From Vibrio sp. 99-8-1 (lineage in GTDB: Bacteria; Pseudomonadota; Gammaproteobacteria; Enterobacterales; Vibrionaceae), in the NCBI RefSeq assembly GCF_013114595.1, contig NZ_VTXE01000006.1, positions 101,547-165,546 of the forward strand: 64,000 nucleotides of DNA, read 5' to 3'. This document shows, piece by piece, positions 28,049-37,743 of the stretch. Positions within the stretch are counted from its first letter, which is position 1, and every line of letters starts with the position of its first letter. Under the pieces are notes generated by a model that was not told the origin of the DNA, ran no database searches, and saw only the letters and a program-made list of their open reading frames with translations. Both the position numbers and the translations under genes were made by a program.

Positions 28049-29587
28049 TTAGCTCATCTCGTCATTTGCGCCCAGTATTGATACACGGTTACGGCCAAAT
28101 TTTTTGCTTTTGTACAATTCTAAATCTACTTTTTGCGCAAATGGCTCCATCTCCTCGCCTTTATACACTGCTCCACCCAAGCTTATTGAGACATGAATAT
28201 CTCCTTCAACTTTAAGAGGATTGTCACACACACTGGTTCGAAGAAGATCGGCGAAAGTGAACAGTTCACTCACCGTTGATACACTGGTGATCACGTAAAA
28301 CTCATCCCCTCCAACTCGGAAAAGTTTATCCTGTTCACTAAGAGATATGGATACTTGATTTGCAATATGGGCTAATGCCGCATCCCCAATAGGATGTCCA
28401 TAAAGATCATTGATTGTCTTAAAATTATCAACATCAAATGTGATTAAAGAGAAAGGAAGTTTTGCCTCAATCAACTGTTTATACACTTCGTTAAAAGCCC
28501 TGCGATTAAGCGCATTGGTATTTGGATCGTGAGTGACTAAGTAGTTGAGCTCTTTTGTTCTTTTCTCTAACTCTATCTCTAGAATTTCATTTTGCTGGCT
28601 AGTTTTATAAACAATTCGTGAAACAAGAATGGAAATGACAATACCGGATAACGCGATAAAAAATAACGATATTCTGTCACTATTCGAAACTTGCCGACTA
28701 AATTGGAACTCCAGAGACCATGTTCTATTAGGAAATCGGATAGAACTTGATAGTTGATAAGAGTGTTTGTTTCCCCACTTACCACTTTGATACAAAACCG
28801 GATCATCATCAGAGCTATAACCCATGTCTTTTATTCTTACCGCGACTGCATTGCTGTTCATGGAGTTACCAATCAATGAGTCAAAGTAGACACTCGCTCT
28901 AACGACACCAATGACCACGCCTTTCAATACATCACTTTCACCATAAAAGGCAGGAGAATAGACTAAAAACCCGTCGGCTGGTTTAACATTGTGGAGATCG
29001 TCTTGTAACAGGGTGACTTTATCAGAAATGTTTGCTGCTCTATCACTAATGATAGAGTTCTTGACACGAATAAAGCGTTCTTTGACGGAGTAAAAGCCAA
29101 GAACTCGTAAGTTCTCTTTAGTTGGTGGGTAAACATCTGTCGCTACGTATATTGGTGAAATAGATTTATCTACCACGCCTTTAAAGACAATGTCATTTTC
29201 TGTTGCAGTATAGAGTTTAACAAAAGGTCGAGCTTGTTGTATTTCCGCCAGATGTGCATCCAGATTTTCTAACTCCACTTTTTCCATCCACTGAACCGCG
29301 ATTAAACTGGCGGACCCTTTCATCATCTCTTTACTAAAATCAGCAAAGTGATACCAATCATGTTTGTCGGTAGCATGGAAAAAGTTAGCAACAGAACTTA
29401 TTGAGTCAATATCACTATAAACCTGACTTTGTAGCAGACGAGTCCATCTCTCTACTGCTACTTCATCTAGCTTAATGGAGTTGCCTCGTTGAATTTGCCA
29501 GATTGTCGCCACTCCAATGAAAGTGATGACCATAAAAATCGCAAATACTACTGTAGGACGTAAACCTAAATCTGCTTTGCTCAACAT
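28049..29587 (-). CDS. CHASE-domain diguanylate cyclase
   Basis: This 512-residue membrane signalling protein has an N-terminal helix (about 13-31), a CHASE-type periplasmic sensor (about 45-280, with LLQSQVYSDIDSISSVANFF and ALVxSPAFYGESDVLKG-like elements), a second helix (about 310-328), a short coiled segment and a GGDEF domain. The active site is a canonical GGDEF at 426-430. The upstream position has no RxxD inhibitory site. It is expected to synthesise c-di-GMP. The ATG start at 29587 is preceded by AGG-like sequence. Confidence 0.9.
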   Translation of the reverse strand: MLSKADLGLRPTVVFAIFMVITFIGVATIWQIQRGNSIKLDEVAVERWTRLLQSQVYSDIDSISSVANFFHATDKHDWYHFADFSKEMMKGSASLIAVQWMEKVELENLDAHLAEIQQARPFVKLYTATENDIVFKGVVDKSISPIYVATDVYPPTKENLRVLGFYSVKERFIRVKNSIISDRAANISDKVTLLQDDLHNVKPADGFLVYSPAFYGESDVLKGVVIGVVRASVYFDSLIGNSMNSNAVAVRIKDMGYSSDDDPVLYQSGKWGNKHSYQLSSSIRFPNRTWSLEFQFSRQVSNSDRISLFFIALSGIVISILVSRIVYKTSQQNEILEIELEKRTKELNYLVTHDPNTNALNRRAFNEVYKQLIEAKLPFSLITFDVDNFKTINDLYGHPIGDAALAHIANQVSISLSEQDKLFRVGGDEFYVITSVSTVSELFTFADLLRTSVCDNPLKVEGDIHVSISLGGAVYKGEEMEPFAQKVDLELYKSKKFGRNRVSILGANDEMS

Positions 29588-29734
29588 CCAACCTATTTAG
29601 TGATTATAAAACCAAGTTATATACAGTTTAAGACGGATTTTCACCCTTCACCAATTGTTAATGAGATCTCTATTAAAAACTCACTTCAATCGAACAATTA
29701 ACCAGCAAACTTTTGATTAACTGTATATGAAAAG

Positions 29735-29764
29735 AAAACCGCCTAGAGTGAACTAAGCGGTTTA
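29735..29764 (-). terminator. Intrinsic terminator of the tyrR-to-DUF2947 run
   Basis: On the minus strand, AACCGCTTA pairs with a CTAGGCGGTT arm and is followed by TTCTTTTC. It lies 45 bases past the stop of the DUF2947-like gene. Confidence 0.75.
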
Positions 29765-29808
29765 CACGAAATGCTGCTAGATACTTTTACGGCGTATCTA
29801 ACTAAAAA

Positions 29809-30282
29809 TTATTGTCTAACACCAAGTTTTACTTTGCCATCGCTTGAAAACCATAGGGCTTCATTGCGTCTGCGACCAATTAAAATAGGGCCATCATCAA
29901 AGAATAAAAAGTTTTTCCAATGGCGCTTGAAGGTACGCCACTTCGTTTCGATAACGTTATACTTTTCATAACAGAAGTAGATGGTAACATCGTCTTGCCA
30001 GTCAATGTGATTGAGCACCCCTTCCGGTAATGCGCTATCGTCGCTATCCCATGCGTCGATCCAGCGAACTTCATCGCTCCAGTTACTTTTCTTCGACGGC
30101 CAATCTTGGCTGCTTAATCTATCCGCATCAGGACTTTGCTGGCTTATGTTATCTTGCCACAACTGAGCAGATCGAACTTGACTCATCGGTTTGATATTTT
30201 GTAGTTCACTCTCTTCTACCGGCAATGACTGATGGGTAAAGATCCATTTTCGGTTGTATTCATTAATATCAATGTATGACAT
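29809..30282 (-). CDS. DUF2947-like hypothetical protein
   Basis: This 157-residue, tryptophan-rich, soluble protein (for example RKWIFTHQS, QDWPSKKSNWSDEVRWIDAWDSDD, HWKNFLFFDDGP) resembles the DUF2947 family as I remember it from Vibrio. That assignment is from memory. No catalytic motif is evident. ATG at 30282 with GAG upstream is preferred over a GTG two codons earlier. It is the last gene of a tight minus-strand run beginning with tyrR, separated by 16 bases from the HD gene. Confidence 0.72.
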   Translation of the reverse strand: MSYIDINEYNRKWIFTHQSLPVEESELQNIKPMSQVRSAQLWQDNISQQSPDADRLSSQDWPSKKSNWSDEVRWIDAWDSDDSALPEGVLNHIDWQDDVTIYFCYEKYNVIETKWRTFKRHWKNFLFFDDGPILIGRRRNEALWFSSDGKVKLGVRQ

Positions 30283-30298
30283 TTTCACTCTCGTACTG

Positions 30299-30892
30299 TT
30301 ATGGTTTCAACCAACCGTTGGCAACGGATTCATCAATAATTTCTAGTGCTTTTTGCCATAACACTTCAGAGCCTTTTTCAATTCTCTGATTAATATTGAT
30401 AACTTGTTGTCTTGCTATACCGTGCTCAACCCAGCTTTGGCCTTGGCTATTATGATTCATCAAGATCGGTATAATTCGGTCGATTGCTTTAGCAAATTTT
30501 GCATCATCGCTCTCTGCCTTCTCAAATTCTCGCCAGATGGTAAAAAGTTCTTCACCTTGGTCATCTGGTAGCATGGCAAATAAACGCTCGGCTGCTTGCA
30601 GCTCTTTCTGCTCTTGTTTTTCTGACTCGATTTGGTCGTAAACAAATGTATCACCCGCATCAATTTCAACAATATCATGCAGTAAAAGCATTTTTACCAC
30701 TCTAGAAATGTCCACAGGTGCGTTGGCATGCTCTTGCAGGAGAATGGCCATCAAAGCAACGTGCCAACTATGCTCTGCGCTATTTTCCAATCGATGGCCA
30801 TCGCATTTCACCCGAGTGCGTCTCAATACGGATTTGAGTTGGTCCAACTCCATAATTAAGGCCATCTGTTTTATCAATCTTTGATTAGTCAT
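30299..30892 (-). CDS. HD domain nucleotidase-like protein (HDDC2/YfbR-like)
   Basis: This 197-residue metal-dependent phosphohydrolase has the HD signature spread over the first half: ENSAEHSWHVALMAILL (first His), MLLLHDIVEIDAGD (HD pair) and AKAIDRIIPILMN (C-terminal Asp). This arrangement fits HD_3/HDDC2-type 5'-nucleotidases, which dephosphorylate deoxynucleoside monophosphates. It overlaps the 3' end of the acetyltransferase gene by 8 bases, so translational coupling is likely. Confidence 0.85.
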   Translation of the reverse strand: MTNQRLIKQMALIMELDQLKSVLRRTRVKCDGHRLENSAEHSWHVALMAILLQEHANAPVDISRVVKMLLLHDIVEIDAGDTFVYDQIESEKQEQKELQAAERLFAMLPDDQGEELFTIWREFEKAESDDAKFAKAIDRIIPILMNHNSQGQSWVEHGIARQQVININQRIEKGSEVLWQKALEIIDESVANGWLKP

Positions 30893-31469
30893 TATTCTCT
30901 CGCCAATTAGGGTTAATTAACGCAGTAAGTTTATGATCTTGCCATTTACCGTCAATCAGTAGGTACTCTTTGGCATAGCCTACGGAGTGAAAACCGTTAG
31001 CCATCAGTACTGACTCACTTCTATTATTGTGTGGCATATAGCTGGCAGATATGCGGTGCATATTTTGTTCACTAAACATCCATTCACATGCAAGTTTAAG
31101 CGCCTTACGCATCGTTCCGCGCCCTTGAGCTTCCTTGTCTAACGAGTAGCCAACATTGCATGAGTGAAGAGGAAAACGAACTACATTACTGAATGAAACG
31201 GTGCCGAGCATTTTTCCGCTAGGCAGGTCGATAATCAGACAGTAGAAACCTAAGTTCAAAGCATGAAGTTCGGTTAACTTAATCAGCTTTTTCTTCCAGC
31301 CTTGTTCGGTAAAAAAGGCTTCTTCCCTCACTGGTTCCCACGGTCTTAGATACTCACGGTTGCGAGTAAAATAGTCGCTAATTAACTTACTGTCTTCTTT
31401 TTTTGCTAAACGAACCTGAACATCACCATTTCGCAAATTCATACTATGGAATTTAAAATCACGCCACAT
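30885..31469 (-). CDS. RimJ-like GNAT acetyltransferase
   Basis: This 194-residue N-acetyltransferase resembles RimJ/RimL, which acetylate the N-terminus of ribosomal proteins. The typical start VQVRLAKKEDSKLISDYFTRNREYLRPWEP and the acetyl-CoA loop DKEAQGRGTMRKALKLACEWMF are both visible. The final alpha-beta unit (NGFHSVGYAKEYLLIDGKWQDH) is also RimJ-like. Its start codon overlaps the tyrR stop (TAATG), and its end overlaps the HD gene. The exact substrate cannot be proved. Confidence 0.88.
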   Translation of the reverse strand: MWRDFKFHSMNLRNGDVQVRLAKKEDSKLISDYFTRNREYLRPWEPVREEAFFTEQGWKKKLIKLTELHALNLGFYCLIIDLPSGKMLGTVSFSNVVRFPLHSCNVGYSLDKEAQGRGTMRKALKLACEWMFSEQNMHRISASYMPHNNRSESVLMANGFHSVGYAKEYLLIDGKWQDHKLTALINPNWRENND

Positions 31470-33016
31470 TACTTTTTCCTAATACCATAATCACGAAGTT
31501 TATTGGCAATAGAGGTGTGGGAAACACTTAATCGTTTAGCCAGTTTTCTACTCGATGGGAATGATTGGTAAAGTCTGTCTAAAACTTTTGTTTCATAATC
31601 TTTCATGATCTCGTCAAGAGAACCTTCTAGGCTGACACCAACGTGATTCACAACCGCCGAATCTACTTTAGGCAACTGAAAATCATCAATAGTCAATTCC
31701 CCATCTGTCATTCGAGTCACCGCTCTAAGCACTGTGTTGTCGAGCTCTCTGATGTTTCCCGGCCATTGATAAGAGGATAACTCATCTAGCGTTTTAGCGG
31801 ATAGCAACGGTTTCTCAATTCCTAATTCTTGACAATATCGTTTTAAAAACAGGTCAACCAAGCTCGCCACATCGTTGCTACGTTCACGCAGTGAAGGAAT
31901 CGATAAGGTCAACACATTGAGTCGATAATAAAGATCTTCCCGAAACTCACCCTTTTCAGTCAATTCTGCAAGGTTCTGTTTTGTCGCGGCAATTACCCGC
32001 ACATCCACATGAACTTCGTGCTCTTCCCCTACTCGACGGTAAGTGCCATCTTGTAGAAATCTGAGTAGTTTTATCTGTAGATGCGAACTCATTTCGCCAA
32101 TTTCATCTAGAAATACGGTTCCACCATCTGCCTGTTCAAAAATACCTTTATGGCCAGTACCTTGGTTAAACGCCCCGGGCGCATGACCAAACAGTTCTGT
32201 TTCCGCCACATCATCGGGCATAGACGCGCAGCTCAGCACTAAAAACGGGGAAGTAGAACGTTGAGAACGGTTATGACACGCACGAGCAAGCATTTCTTTC
32301 CCTGTGCCAGTTTCCCCTTCGATTAACAGCGGTTGATCAAGCATAGCCAGCTTTTTCGCTTGGCTAATAAGCGCTTTATGTCGATTAGAAAGCCCGACAA
32401 AATGCTCAAATCCAATGGCATTGCTTTCTGGTAAAAAGGTGACCTTAGCGTGATGTTGCGAGTTGGATTTTAAAGTAATTACCGCACTTGCTAATAAAGG
32501 CTCTTCACTATTCTCACCTTCAATATAGACAGGAACAACTTCCAACAGGTAATCAAGACCATTAACAACCACACTCTCTCTTTTCCGATTCACATCTTCT
32601 TCTAGCCAATGAGAAAAATTGAAACCTGAAATGTACGATTGGAATTGTTGGCCTATTAGTTCATCAGAGGATTTATCCAGCAACTCACCGGCGGCATGGT
32701 TAGCCATGTCGATATTACCTTTGAGATTGACGGACAGTACCGGTTCAGGAAGATGAGAAAGCAACGAAACCAACTCGGTATTATGCCTTTCACTAGGCAT
32801 AAATTGAATTTTTCGCACATCCGTTACACCAGAGATACGCCTAATTTGTGCCATTAGCTCACTGAATACCTCAAAATCTATTTCAGGGCAGTTGAGGTAA
32901 ATAATACCAATGACATCAATTTCTATGCCTCGTAAATCGATATTCATCGATGCGAGCGTATCAAGTAACTCACGAGTTAGGCCTAGTCGATCTTCACATA
33001 AAACTTCAAGACGCAA
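31469..33016 (-). CDS. tyrR: Transcriptional regulator TyrR
   Basis: This 515-residue regulator of aromatic amino-acid biosynthesis and transport has an N-terminal ACT domain (RLEVLCEDRLGLTRELLDTL), a PAS domain (about 75-190), an AAA+ ATPase domain (EGETGTGKEMLAR, FLDEIGEM) and a C-terminal helix-turn-helix (SRKLAKRLSVSHTSIANKL). The loop that would be GAFTGA in sigma-54 activators reads GAFNQG, as expected for TyrR, which works with sigma-70. I chose the TTG at 33016 because AAGGA lies eight bases upstream and the product then starts like known TyrR (RLEVxCEDRLGLT). A GTG twelve codons earlier is less likely. A TyrR-box-like palindrome lies just upstream. Confidence 0.95.
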   Translation of the reverse strand: MRLEVLCEDRLGLTRELLDTLASMNIDLRGIEIDVIGIIYLNCPEIDFEVFSELMAQIRRISGVTDVRKIQFMPSERHNTELVSLLSHLPEPVLSVNLKGNIDMANHAAGELLDKSSDELIGQQFQSYISGFNFSHWLEEDVNRKRESVVVNGLDYLLEVVPVYIEGENSEEPLLASAVITLKSNSQHHAKVTFLPESNAIGFEHFVGLSNRHKALISQAKKLAMLDQPLLIEGETGTGKEMLARACHNRSQRSTSPFLVLSCASMPDDVAETELFGHAPGAFNQGTGHKGIFEQADGGTVFLDEIGEMSSHLQIKLLRFLQDGTYRRVGEEHEVHVDVRVIAATKQNLAELTEKGEFREDLYYRLNVLTLSIPSLRERSNDVASLVDLFLKRYCQELGIEKPLLSAKTLDELSSYQWPGNIRELDNTVLRAVTRMTDGELTIDDFQLPKVDSAVVNHVGVSLEGSLDEIMKDYETKVLDRLYQSFPSSRKLAKRLSVSHTSIANKLRDYGIRKK

Positions 33017-33033
33017 GACAAAATCCTTAAGGG

Positions 33034-33051
33034 TGTCAGGAAAAGTTGACA
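33034..33051 (-). promoter_or_regulatory. Candidate TyrR box (autoregulation)
   Basis: On the minus strand, TGTCAACTTTTCCTGACA matches the 18-bp TyrR box TGTAAA-N6-TTTACA at 9 of 12 defined positions and keeps the essential G and C 14 bases apart. The wider palindrome GGTGTCA/TGACACC at 33032-33053 is perfect. It lies 17 bases upstream of the tyrR TTG start, where E. coli also has autoregulatory boxes. Confidence 0.6.
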
Positions 33052-33151
33052 CCAGTTTGAATTAAGGACTTTCTCTCGTCAAGTGAGGGTTGTAAAAGCT
33101 GAAATTAATAAGCAGATTTCGCTGTTTTTTGCTCAAATAGTCATCATTTTG

Positions 33152-34189
33152 TTACAACTTACTTTTAAGCTCTAGTAATAACGCTTTTCGGATTTCTGAT
33201 AACTTAACTTGATTGTCGCGGTTCCAAGGCATAGGTCTTAACAATGACATGGCTTTCAATCCAAGTCTCGCGGTTAAGATACCAACCCCAAACCCTTGCG
33301 CGACTCGTGCAGATACCTTGCCCGCCAGATCCATTGACAATAGATCGACGCCCGCTTCTGTAGCAAGTTCAGAGGCACCCGCAGCGGCCATATTAACAAG
33401 AACCAGTTTAAACAGCTGCAGCCGAGACCAGTAGCCGAGTTCAATACCATAGATGTCCGCTAATTTGTCTATCAGTTTAAAGTTACGCCACGCCACCAAT
33501 AACATATCTGCAATGGCCAGCGGGCTAATTGCCACTAATGCGGCGGCTTCTGTAGAGAACTTAGCCACCAGAGCTTTGGCTTGCTTATCTTGTTGGCTAA
33601 CAACCATTGCGTCATACATCTCCAGAATCTCGGCGTCACTGTGAGAACTCGTTACTGAATTTCTCCAGCGATCCAGATGAGGACTTTCCGCTATAGTCCC
33701 TGACTCTTTGGCTAACTTTTCACAAAAATCAGTCCCTTTACCAACGCTATCGCTGTTTAATAGCGCTTCACTCTCTTGATGAACGGTAAAGTGACGTCGT
33801 AACTTACGTAAGCGCCATAACTCTTTTGCCAGAACTGAAATCCCCACGCCGGCAATCGATACAATAAAGGCAGACCAACCAATTGAGAGCCAATCTGCGC
33901 TTTGATAAGCGGTAACAACATTATTGATGGCTTGCCAGCCAACAAGGCCCGAAAATGAGGTTAGTACCCCTGTGGCAAACCATTTTCTATTTTTACTGGG
34001 ACGAATAACTTGCTCTAAGTTCTGTTCGTGCTCCCCTTCTTCATCAACCTGTTCCATCTCGACTGGCACAAACTTAGCCGTCGGTTCGAACGCTTGTTGT
34101 AGCGTTAAATCATCATCAGTAACTTGCTTAGCCTCTTGCTCACTATTTAACGGCTGCTGGAAAACTTGCTTAGACTTTAGCTCACTCAT
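33152..34189 (-). CDS. ycjF: YcjF family inner-membrane protein (DUF697)
   Basis: This 345-residue inner-membrane protein belongs to the YcjF/TIGR01620 family. Hydrophobic segments lie near residues 72-90 and 100-120, followed by a large C-terminal DUF697-type domain ([43 protein letters not shown]). It overlaps ycjX by 4 bases (ATGA), so the two are translated together, as in other proteobacteria where ycjX-ycjF precede tyrR. The function is unknown, although the pair is often linked to the phage-shock response. Confidence 0.88.
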   Translation of the reverse strand: MSELKSKQVFQQPLNSEQEAKQVTDDDLTLQQAFEPTAKFVPVEMEQVDEEGEHEQNLEQVIRPSKNRKWFATGVLTSFSGLVGWQAINNVVTAYQSADWLSIGWSAFIVSIAGVGISVLAKELWRLRKLRRHFTVHQESEALLNSDSVGKGTDFCEKLAKESGTIAESPHLDRWRNSVTSSHSDAEILEMYDAMVVSQQDKQAKALVAKFSTEAAALVAISPLAIADMLLVAWRNFKLIDKLADIYGIELGYWSRLQLFKLVLVNMAAAGASELATEAGVDLLSMDLAGKVSARVAQGFGVGILTARLGLKAMSLLRPMPWNRDNQVKLSEIRKALLLELKSKL

Positions 34190-35574
34190 TTTAGTTTATC
34201 TCCAATCAAGTACTGCAATGCCTTATCAACTCGTATATGAGGCAAGGGGATATCGATTTCTGTCTGATTTGGTCTGAAGTTATTAAAATCGAAATGACCA
34301 TTTTTCCAGAACTCTTCGCCGGGAAGTTTTTTAGGAACATCGCCGGGATAAAGCGTCATGGGTTGATCATCGCAAGTCGTGCCTTGTATGGCAGGAATGC
34401 TGTTCTCACCGTCGGACACAAAACCGTTGGTTGTCGCCTGAATGGACGCAATGCTAATGCACTCCATAGCGATGTTCTCAAATGCGGCATGTTGCCATGA
34501 TGGATACACCATTTGCTGAAGAAGTGACACCAGATTCGCATGCTGGTCTGGGGTTATATGATCCGCTTTAGTGGCAGCAAACAACAACTTGTCGATTCTT
34601 GGTGAGAATAACCGTTTCAACATTGATGAGCGGCCATAACGAAAGCTCTTCATTAGCTGTTCAAGAGCGGACTTCATATCAGTAAAAGATTCGTGACCAC
34701 TGTTAAGTGGCTGTAAGCAATCCACCAGCACGATTTGACGATCAAACGTTGAAAAGTAATCTTTATAAAAACGTTTAACGACTTTTTGCTGATACTCTTT
34801 ATAGCGAGATTTAAGCATTTGATAACTGGAATGTTTATCTGCTTTGTCTAGTTCATCTTCTCTACCCAATAACTGATAAGGGAAGAACTGCAACACAGGG
34901 GCGCCTTTTAAATCTCCCGGTAACACAAATCGCCCGGGCTGCACCCAGTGTAAACCCGCCTGTTTACAACTAAACAGATAATCGGTATAGCATTGTGCGA
35001 CCTGCTCTAGCTGTTTCTCATTAGCTTCAGCAAATGGCTCTATGGCGTCTATCTGTTGTAACCATGCTTTGGCGAGATCGCGTCTAGTACCCGTCAAACC
35101 ATCAAATTGTGTCTGACACCACTGCTCATAAGTTAAATCCAATAGTGGCAAATCAAGCAGCCACTCTCCCGGATAATCGATAATATCGAGATAGAGGGTC
35201 GCCGTCTGGCTAAAAATTCGCTTGCTGCTCTTTGTCGGCTTATAACGCAAGGCGAGACGAATTTCGCTGACATCTTTGGTTGGTACTGGCCAATGAGGTG
35301 GCTCGGAATGAAGCGCCGTTAATGCATCATCATAGCTAAAACGGGGCACCAATAAATTTTGTTGCGGAACGCGTTTCGCTCCAATCAAATTCCCTTCCCG
35401 GGACGCGTTAAGCAGCGGTAGTTTCTCTGACCCAGCAGAGTGCAGCAACTGATTAACGAGTGATGTGATAAATGCAGTCTTACCCGCTCTTGATAAACCA
35501 GTCACAGCGAGTTTGAGATGACTGTCCATTCCGCGATGGAGAAGATCATTCATTTCTTGGCGGATGTTTTTCAT
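34186..35574 (-). CDS. ycjX: YcjX family GTPase-like protein (DUF463)
   Basis: This 462-residue protein has an N-terminal P-loop ([23 protein letters not shown]) that binds nucleotide, and a later TKAD motif consistent with guanine recognition. [20 protein letters not shown] carries the conserved YcjX block. It is the first gene of the ycjX-ycjF pair and overlaps ycjF by 4 bases. Members are conserved near psp genes, but no pspABC genes are in this window. The biological role is unknown. Confidence 0.9.
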   Translation of the reverse strand: MKNIRQEMNDLLHRGMDSHLKLAVTGLSRAGKTAFITSLVNQLLHSAGSEKLPLLNASREGNLIGAKRVPQQNLLVPRFSYDDALTALHSEPPHWPVPTKDVSEIRLALRYKPTKSSKRIFSQTATLYLDIIDYPGEWLLDLPLLDLTYEQWCQTQFDGLTGTRRDLAKAWLQQIDAIEPFAEANEKQLEQVAQCYTDYLFSCKQAGLHWVQPGRFVLPGDLKGAPVLQFFPYQLLGREDELDKADKHSSYQMLKSRYKEYQQKVVKRFYKDYFSTFDRQIVLVDCLQPLNSGHESFTDMKSALEQLMKSFRYGRSSMLKRLFSPRIDKLLFAATKADHITPDQHANLVSLLQQMVYPSWQHAAFENIAMECISIASIQATTNGFVSDGENSIPAIQGTTCDDQPMTLYPGDVPKKLPGEEFWKNGHFDFNNFRPNQTEIDIPLPHIRVDKALQYLIGDKLK

Positions 35575-35650
35575 TAATATTTCCTCTTACTTCGCAACAG
35601 AGTAAGACAATTGCATTATTAATTCCACGCTGTTTAACTTCCTTTACAAA

Positions 35651-35678
35651 CAAAAACGTCCAACCATTAGGTTGAACG
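35651..35678 (-). terminator. Intrinsic terminator
   Basis: On the minus strand, CGTTCAACC and GGTTGGACG form a 9-bp stem around TAAT, followed by TTTTTG. It ends the 61-residue membrane-protein transcript before ycjX. Confidence 0.85.
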
Positions 35679-35702
35679 CGAGTCCCCAACAAATCTCAGG
35701 AT

Positions 35703-35735
35703 TATACTCAAGTGACCTCAAGGTGCCTGAGTATA
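35703..35735. repeat. 33-bp imperfect palindrome shared with window end
   Basis: The arms TATACTCA (35703-35710) and TGAGTATA (35728-35735) are perfect inverted copies, with ACC/GGT pairing near the middle. The first 24 bases (35703-35726) recur exactly at 63817-63840. No other copy was noticed in the window. Confidence 0.75.
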
Positions 35736-35739
35736 TAAG

Positions 35740-35925
35740 TTAATCATCTTCAATTAATTTATAAATGACAAATAGAGCCAATTCTAATAGTAGCGTCGTC
35801 ACGACAGCAATCACGACCCACTGTTGATTAAAGATAGCGATACCATTTAACACCAAGTCACGCGCGACATAGAAGCCAACTACTATGGCAATAATAACTT
35901 GAAGAATCTGTACAAACCTAGCCAT
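35740..35925 (-). CDS. Small two-helix membrane protein, hypothetical
   Basis: This 61-residue protein is almost entirely two hydrophobic helices (FVQILQVIIAIVVGFYVARDL and VVIAVVTTLLLELALFVIYKL) with a short acidic tail (IEDD). ATG follows a GGAG sequence about six bases upstream. It has its own promoter region and terminator. I do not recognise a family: it lies upstream of ycjX, where psp genes sit in E. coli, but it does not resemble PspB or PspC. Confidence 0.68.
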   Translation of the reverse strand: MARFVQILQVIIAIVVGFYVARDLVLNGIAIFNQQWVVIAVVTTLLLELALFVIYKLIEDD

Positions 35926-36017
35926 AACGTCTCCTTAGGGTTTATATCAAGCTTAATAAGTGATTTTTAAAAGTGATCTCTTTGAGTAACCGTCTGACAA
36001 AAAATAATGCGTATAAA

Positions 36018-36053
36018 CAGCAGGTAAGGCTAACTGATTTGCCCTACCTGCTG
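36018..36053 (-). terminator. Intrinsic terminator of fumarase gene
   Basis: CAGCAGGTA and TACCTGCTG pair as a 9-bp outer stem with an inner GG/CC. The minus-strand flank TTTATA is a moderate U-tract. Confidence 0.7.
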
Positions 36054-36063
36054 ATTAGGTTAA

Positions 36064-37578
36064 TTACTTTTCTGCTTCTGCAATTTTTACTTTCCAAGTA
36101 TCTGGGCCAATCTGGTGAGCATTCGCTCCGGTAGAGTCTACCGCAACCGTCACTGGCATATCTTCCACTTCAAACTCATAAATGGCTTCCATACCCAGCT
36201 CTTCAAAAGCGACAACACGTGCTTTTTTAATCGCCTTAGCCACTAAGTAAGCAGCACCACCAACCGCCATCAGGTAAACCGCTTTATGATTTTTGATTGA
36301 CTCAATAGCCGCCGGTCCGCGTTCTGCTTTACCAATCATTCCGGTAAGACCCGTTTGAGAAAGCATCATGTCAGTAAACTTGTCCATTCGGGTGGACGTT
36401 GTTGGACCCGCAGGACCCACGACTTCATCACCTACCGCATCTACAGGGCCAACATAATAGATAAACTTACCATTAAAATCGACACCTTCAGGTAGCCCTT
36501 CACCACTCTCTAATAACCCCTGAATTTTCTTATGTGCAGCATCACGACCAGTCAGTATTTTGCCACTTAGTAATACTGTTTCACCGGTTTTCCACTCTTG
36601 AACGTCTTCTTTTGTCACTTCATCAAGGTTAACACGACGAGTATTCTCATCGGCTTCCCATGTTACTTCTGGCCAATCTTCCAGTTTAGGAGGGGTCAAT
36701 TCTGCTGGACCTGTGCCATCTAGGGTAAAGTGTACGTGACGAGTCGCTGCACAGTTCGGGATCATGCAGACAGGTTTGGACGCCGCGTGTGTTGGTGCCG
36801 TCATAATTTTCACGTCAACAACCGTGGTTAACCCGCCTAAACCTTGCGCACCAATACCTAGCTTATTGACTCGATTAAAGATGTCTAATCGAAGCTCTTC
36901 TTCAGCATTTTCAGGGCCTTTATCAATAAGATCTTGAATATCAATGTGTCCCATTAGCGACTCTTTCGCTAATACCGCTGCTTTTTCAGCGGTTCCGCCA
37001 ATACCTATTCCAAGCATTCCCGGTGGACACCAACCTGCCCCCATTGACGGTAATGTCTTCTCTACCCACTCAGCGACATCGTCGGAAGGGTTTAGCATAA
37101 CCATTTTAGTTTTGTTTTCAGAACCGCCACCCTTAGCCGCGATCTGAATCTCTACTTTATCGCCGGGAACCATATCAATGTGGACAACCGCTGGCGTGTT
37201 GTCTTTGGTATTAATACGTTTACCCGCAGGATCACTCAATACGGATGCACGTAATGGGTTATCTGGGTTTGTATATGCTTGACGAACCCCTTCATCAACC
37301 ATCTGTTGTACGGTTAAATCGCTTTCCCATTGAACATTCATACCGATCTTAACAAAGCAGGTAACAATACCCGTATCCTGACAGATGGGTCTGTGCCCTT
37401 CTGCGGACATGCGAGAGTTGATCAAAATTTGCGCAATGGCGTCTTTTGCGGCTTGACTCTGCTCTAAGTCATGCGCTTTTTCCAATGCTTTAACAAAATC
37501 TAATGGATGATAATAAGAGATGTACTGAAGTGCATCAGCAACACTGCTGATGAGGTCCTGCTTACGGATGACTGTCAT
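36064..37578 (-). CDS. fumA: Fumarate hydratase, class I
   Basis: This 504-residue iron-sulfur fumarase interconverts fumarate and L-malate in the TCA cycle. The three cysteine contexts expected for the [4Fe-4S] cluster are visible: RPICQDTGI, GAGWCPPGM and MIPNCAATRH. N-terminal and C-terminal class I domains are in one chain (KGGGSENKTKM, then GPTTSTRMDKF, typical of the tartrate dehydratase beta-type fold). The length is shorter than E. coli FumA (~548) but matches other single-chain class I enzymes. It is a monocistronic minus-strand gene opposite pabB. Confidence 0.94.
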   Translation of the reverse strand: MTVIRKQDLISSVADALQYISYYHPLDFVKALEKAHDLEQSQAAKDAIAQILINSRMSAEGHRPICQDTGIVTCFVKIGMNVQWESDLTVQQMVDEGVRQAYTNPDNPLRASVLSDPAGKRINTKDNTPAVVHIDMVPGDKVEIQIAAKGGGSENKTKMVMLNPSDDVAEWVEKTLPSMGAGWCPPGMLGIGIGGTAEKAAVLAKESLMGHIDIQDLIDKGPENAEEELRLDIFNRVNKLGIGAQGLGGLTTVVDVKIMTAPTHAASKPVCMIPNCAATRHVHFTLDGTGPAELTPPKLEDWPEVTWEADENTRRVNLDEVTKEDVQEWKTGETVLLSGKILTGRDAAHKKIQGLLESGEGLPEGVDFNGKFIYYVGPVDAVGDEVVGPAGPTTSTRMDKFTDMMLSQTGLTGMIGKAERGPAAIESIKNHKAVYLMAVGGAAYLVAKAIKKARVVAFEELGMEAIYEFEVEDMPVTVAVDSTGANAHQIGPDTWKVKIAEAEK

Positions 37579-37743
37579 TGCTTGCCTCTTTAATTGTTAT
37601 GGTTTCAATGAGATACTTATCAACAATAGTTATTGTATATATACTCAACTGAACATTTAGATCTTAAAATTTTGAATTTATGATACTCTCGCTTCCAACA
37701 ACACGCTATGTGGTGATTCAAGCCTTTGTCACAAATTAAGCAA

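Noticed and set aside
35740..35925. PspB or PspC
   Set aside because: The small two-helix protein sits near ycjX like psp genes but shares no clear motif with them.
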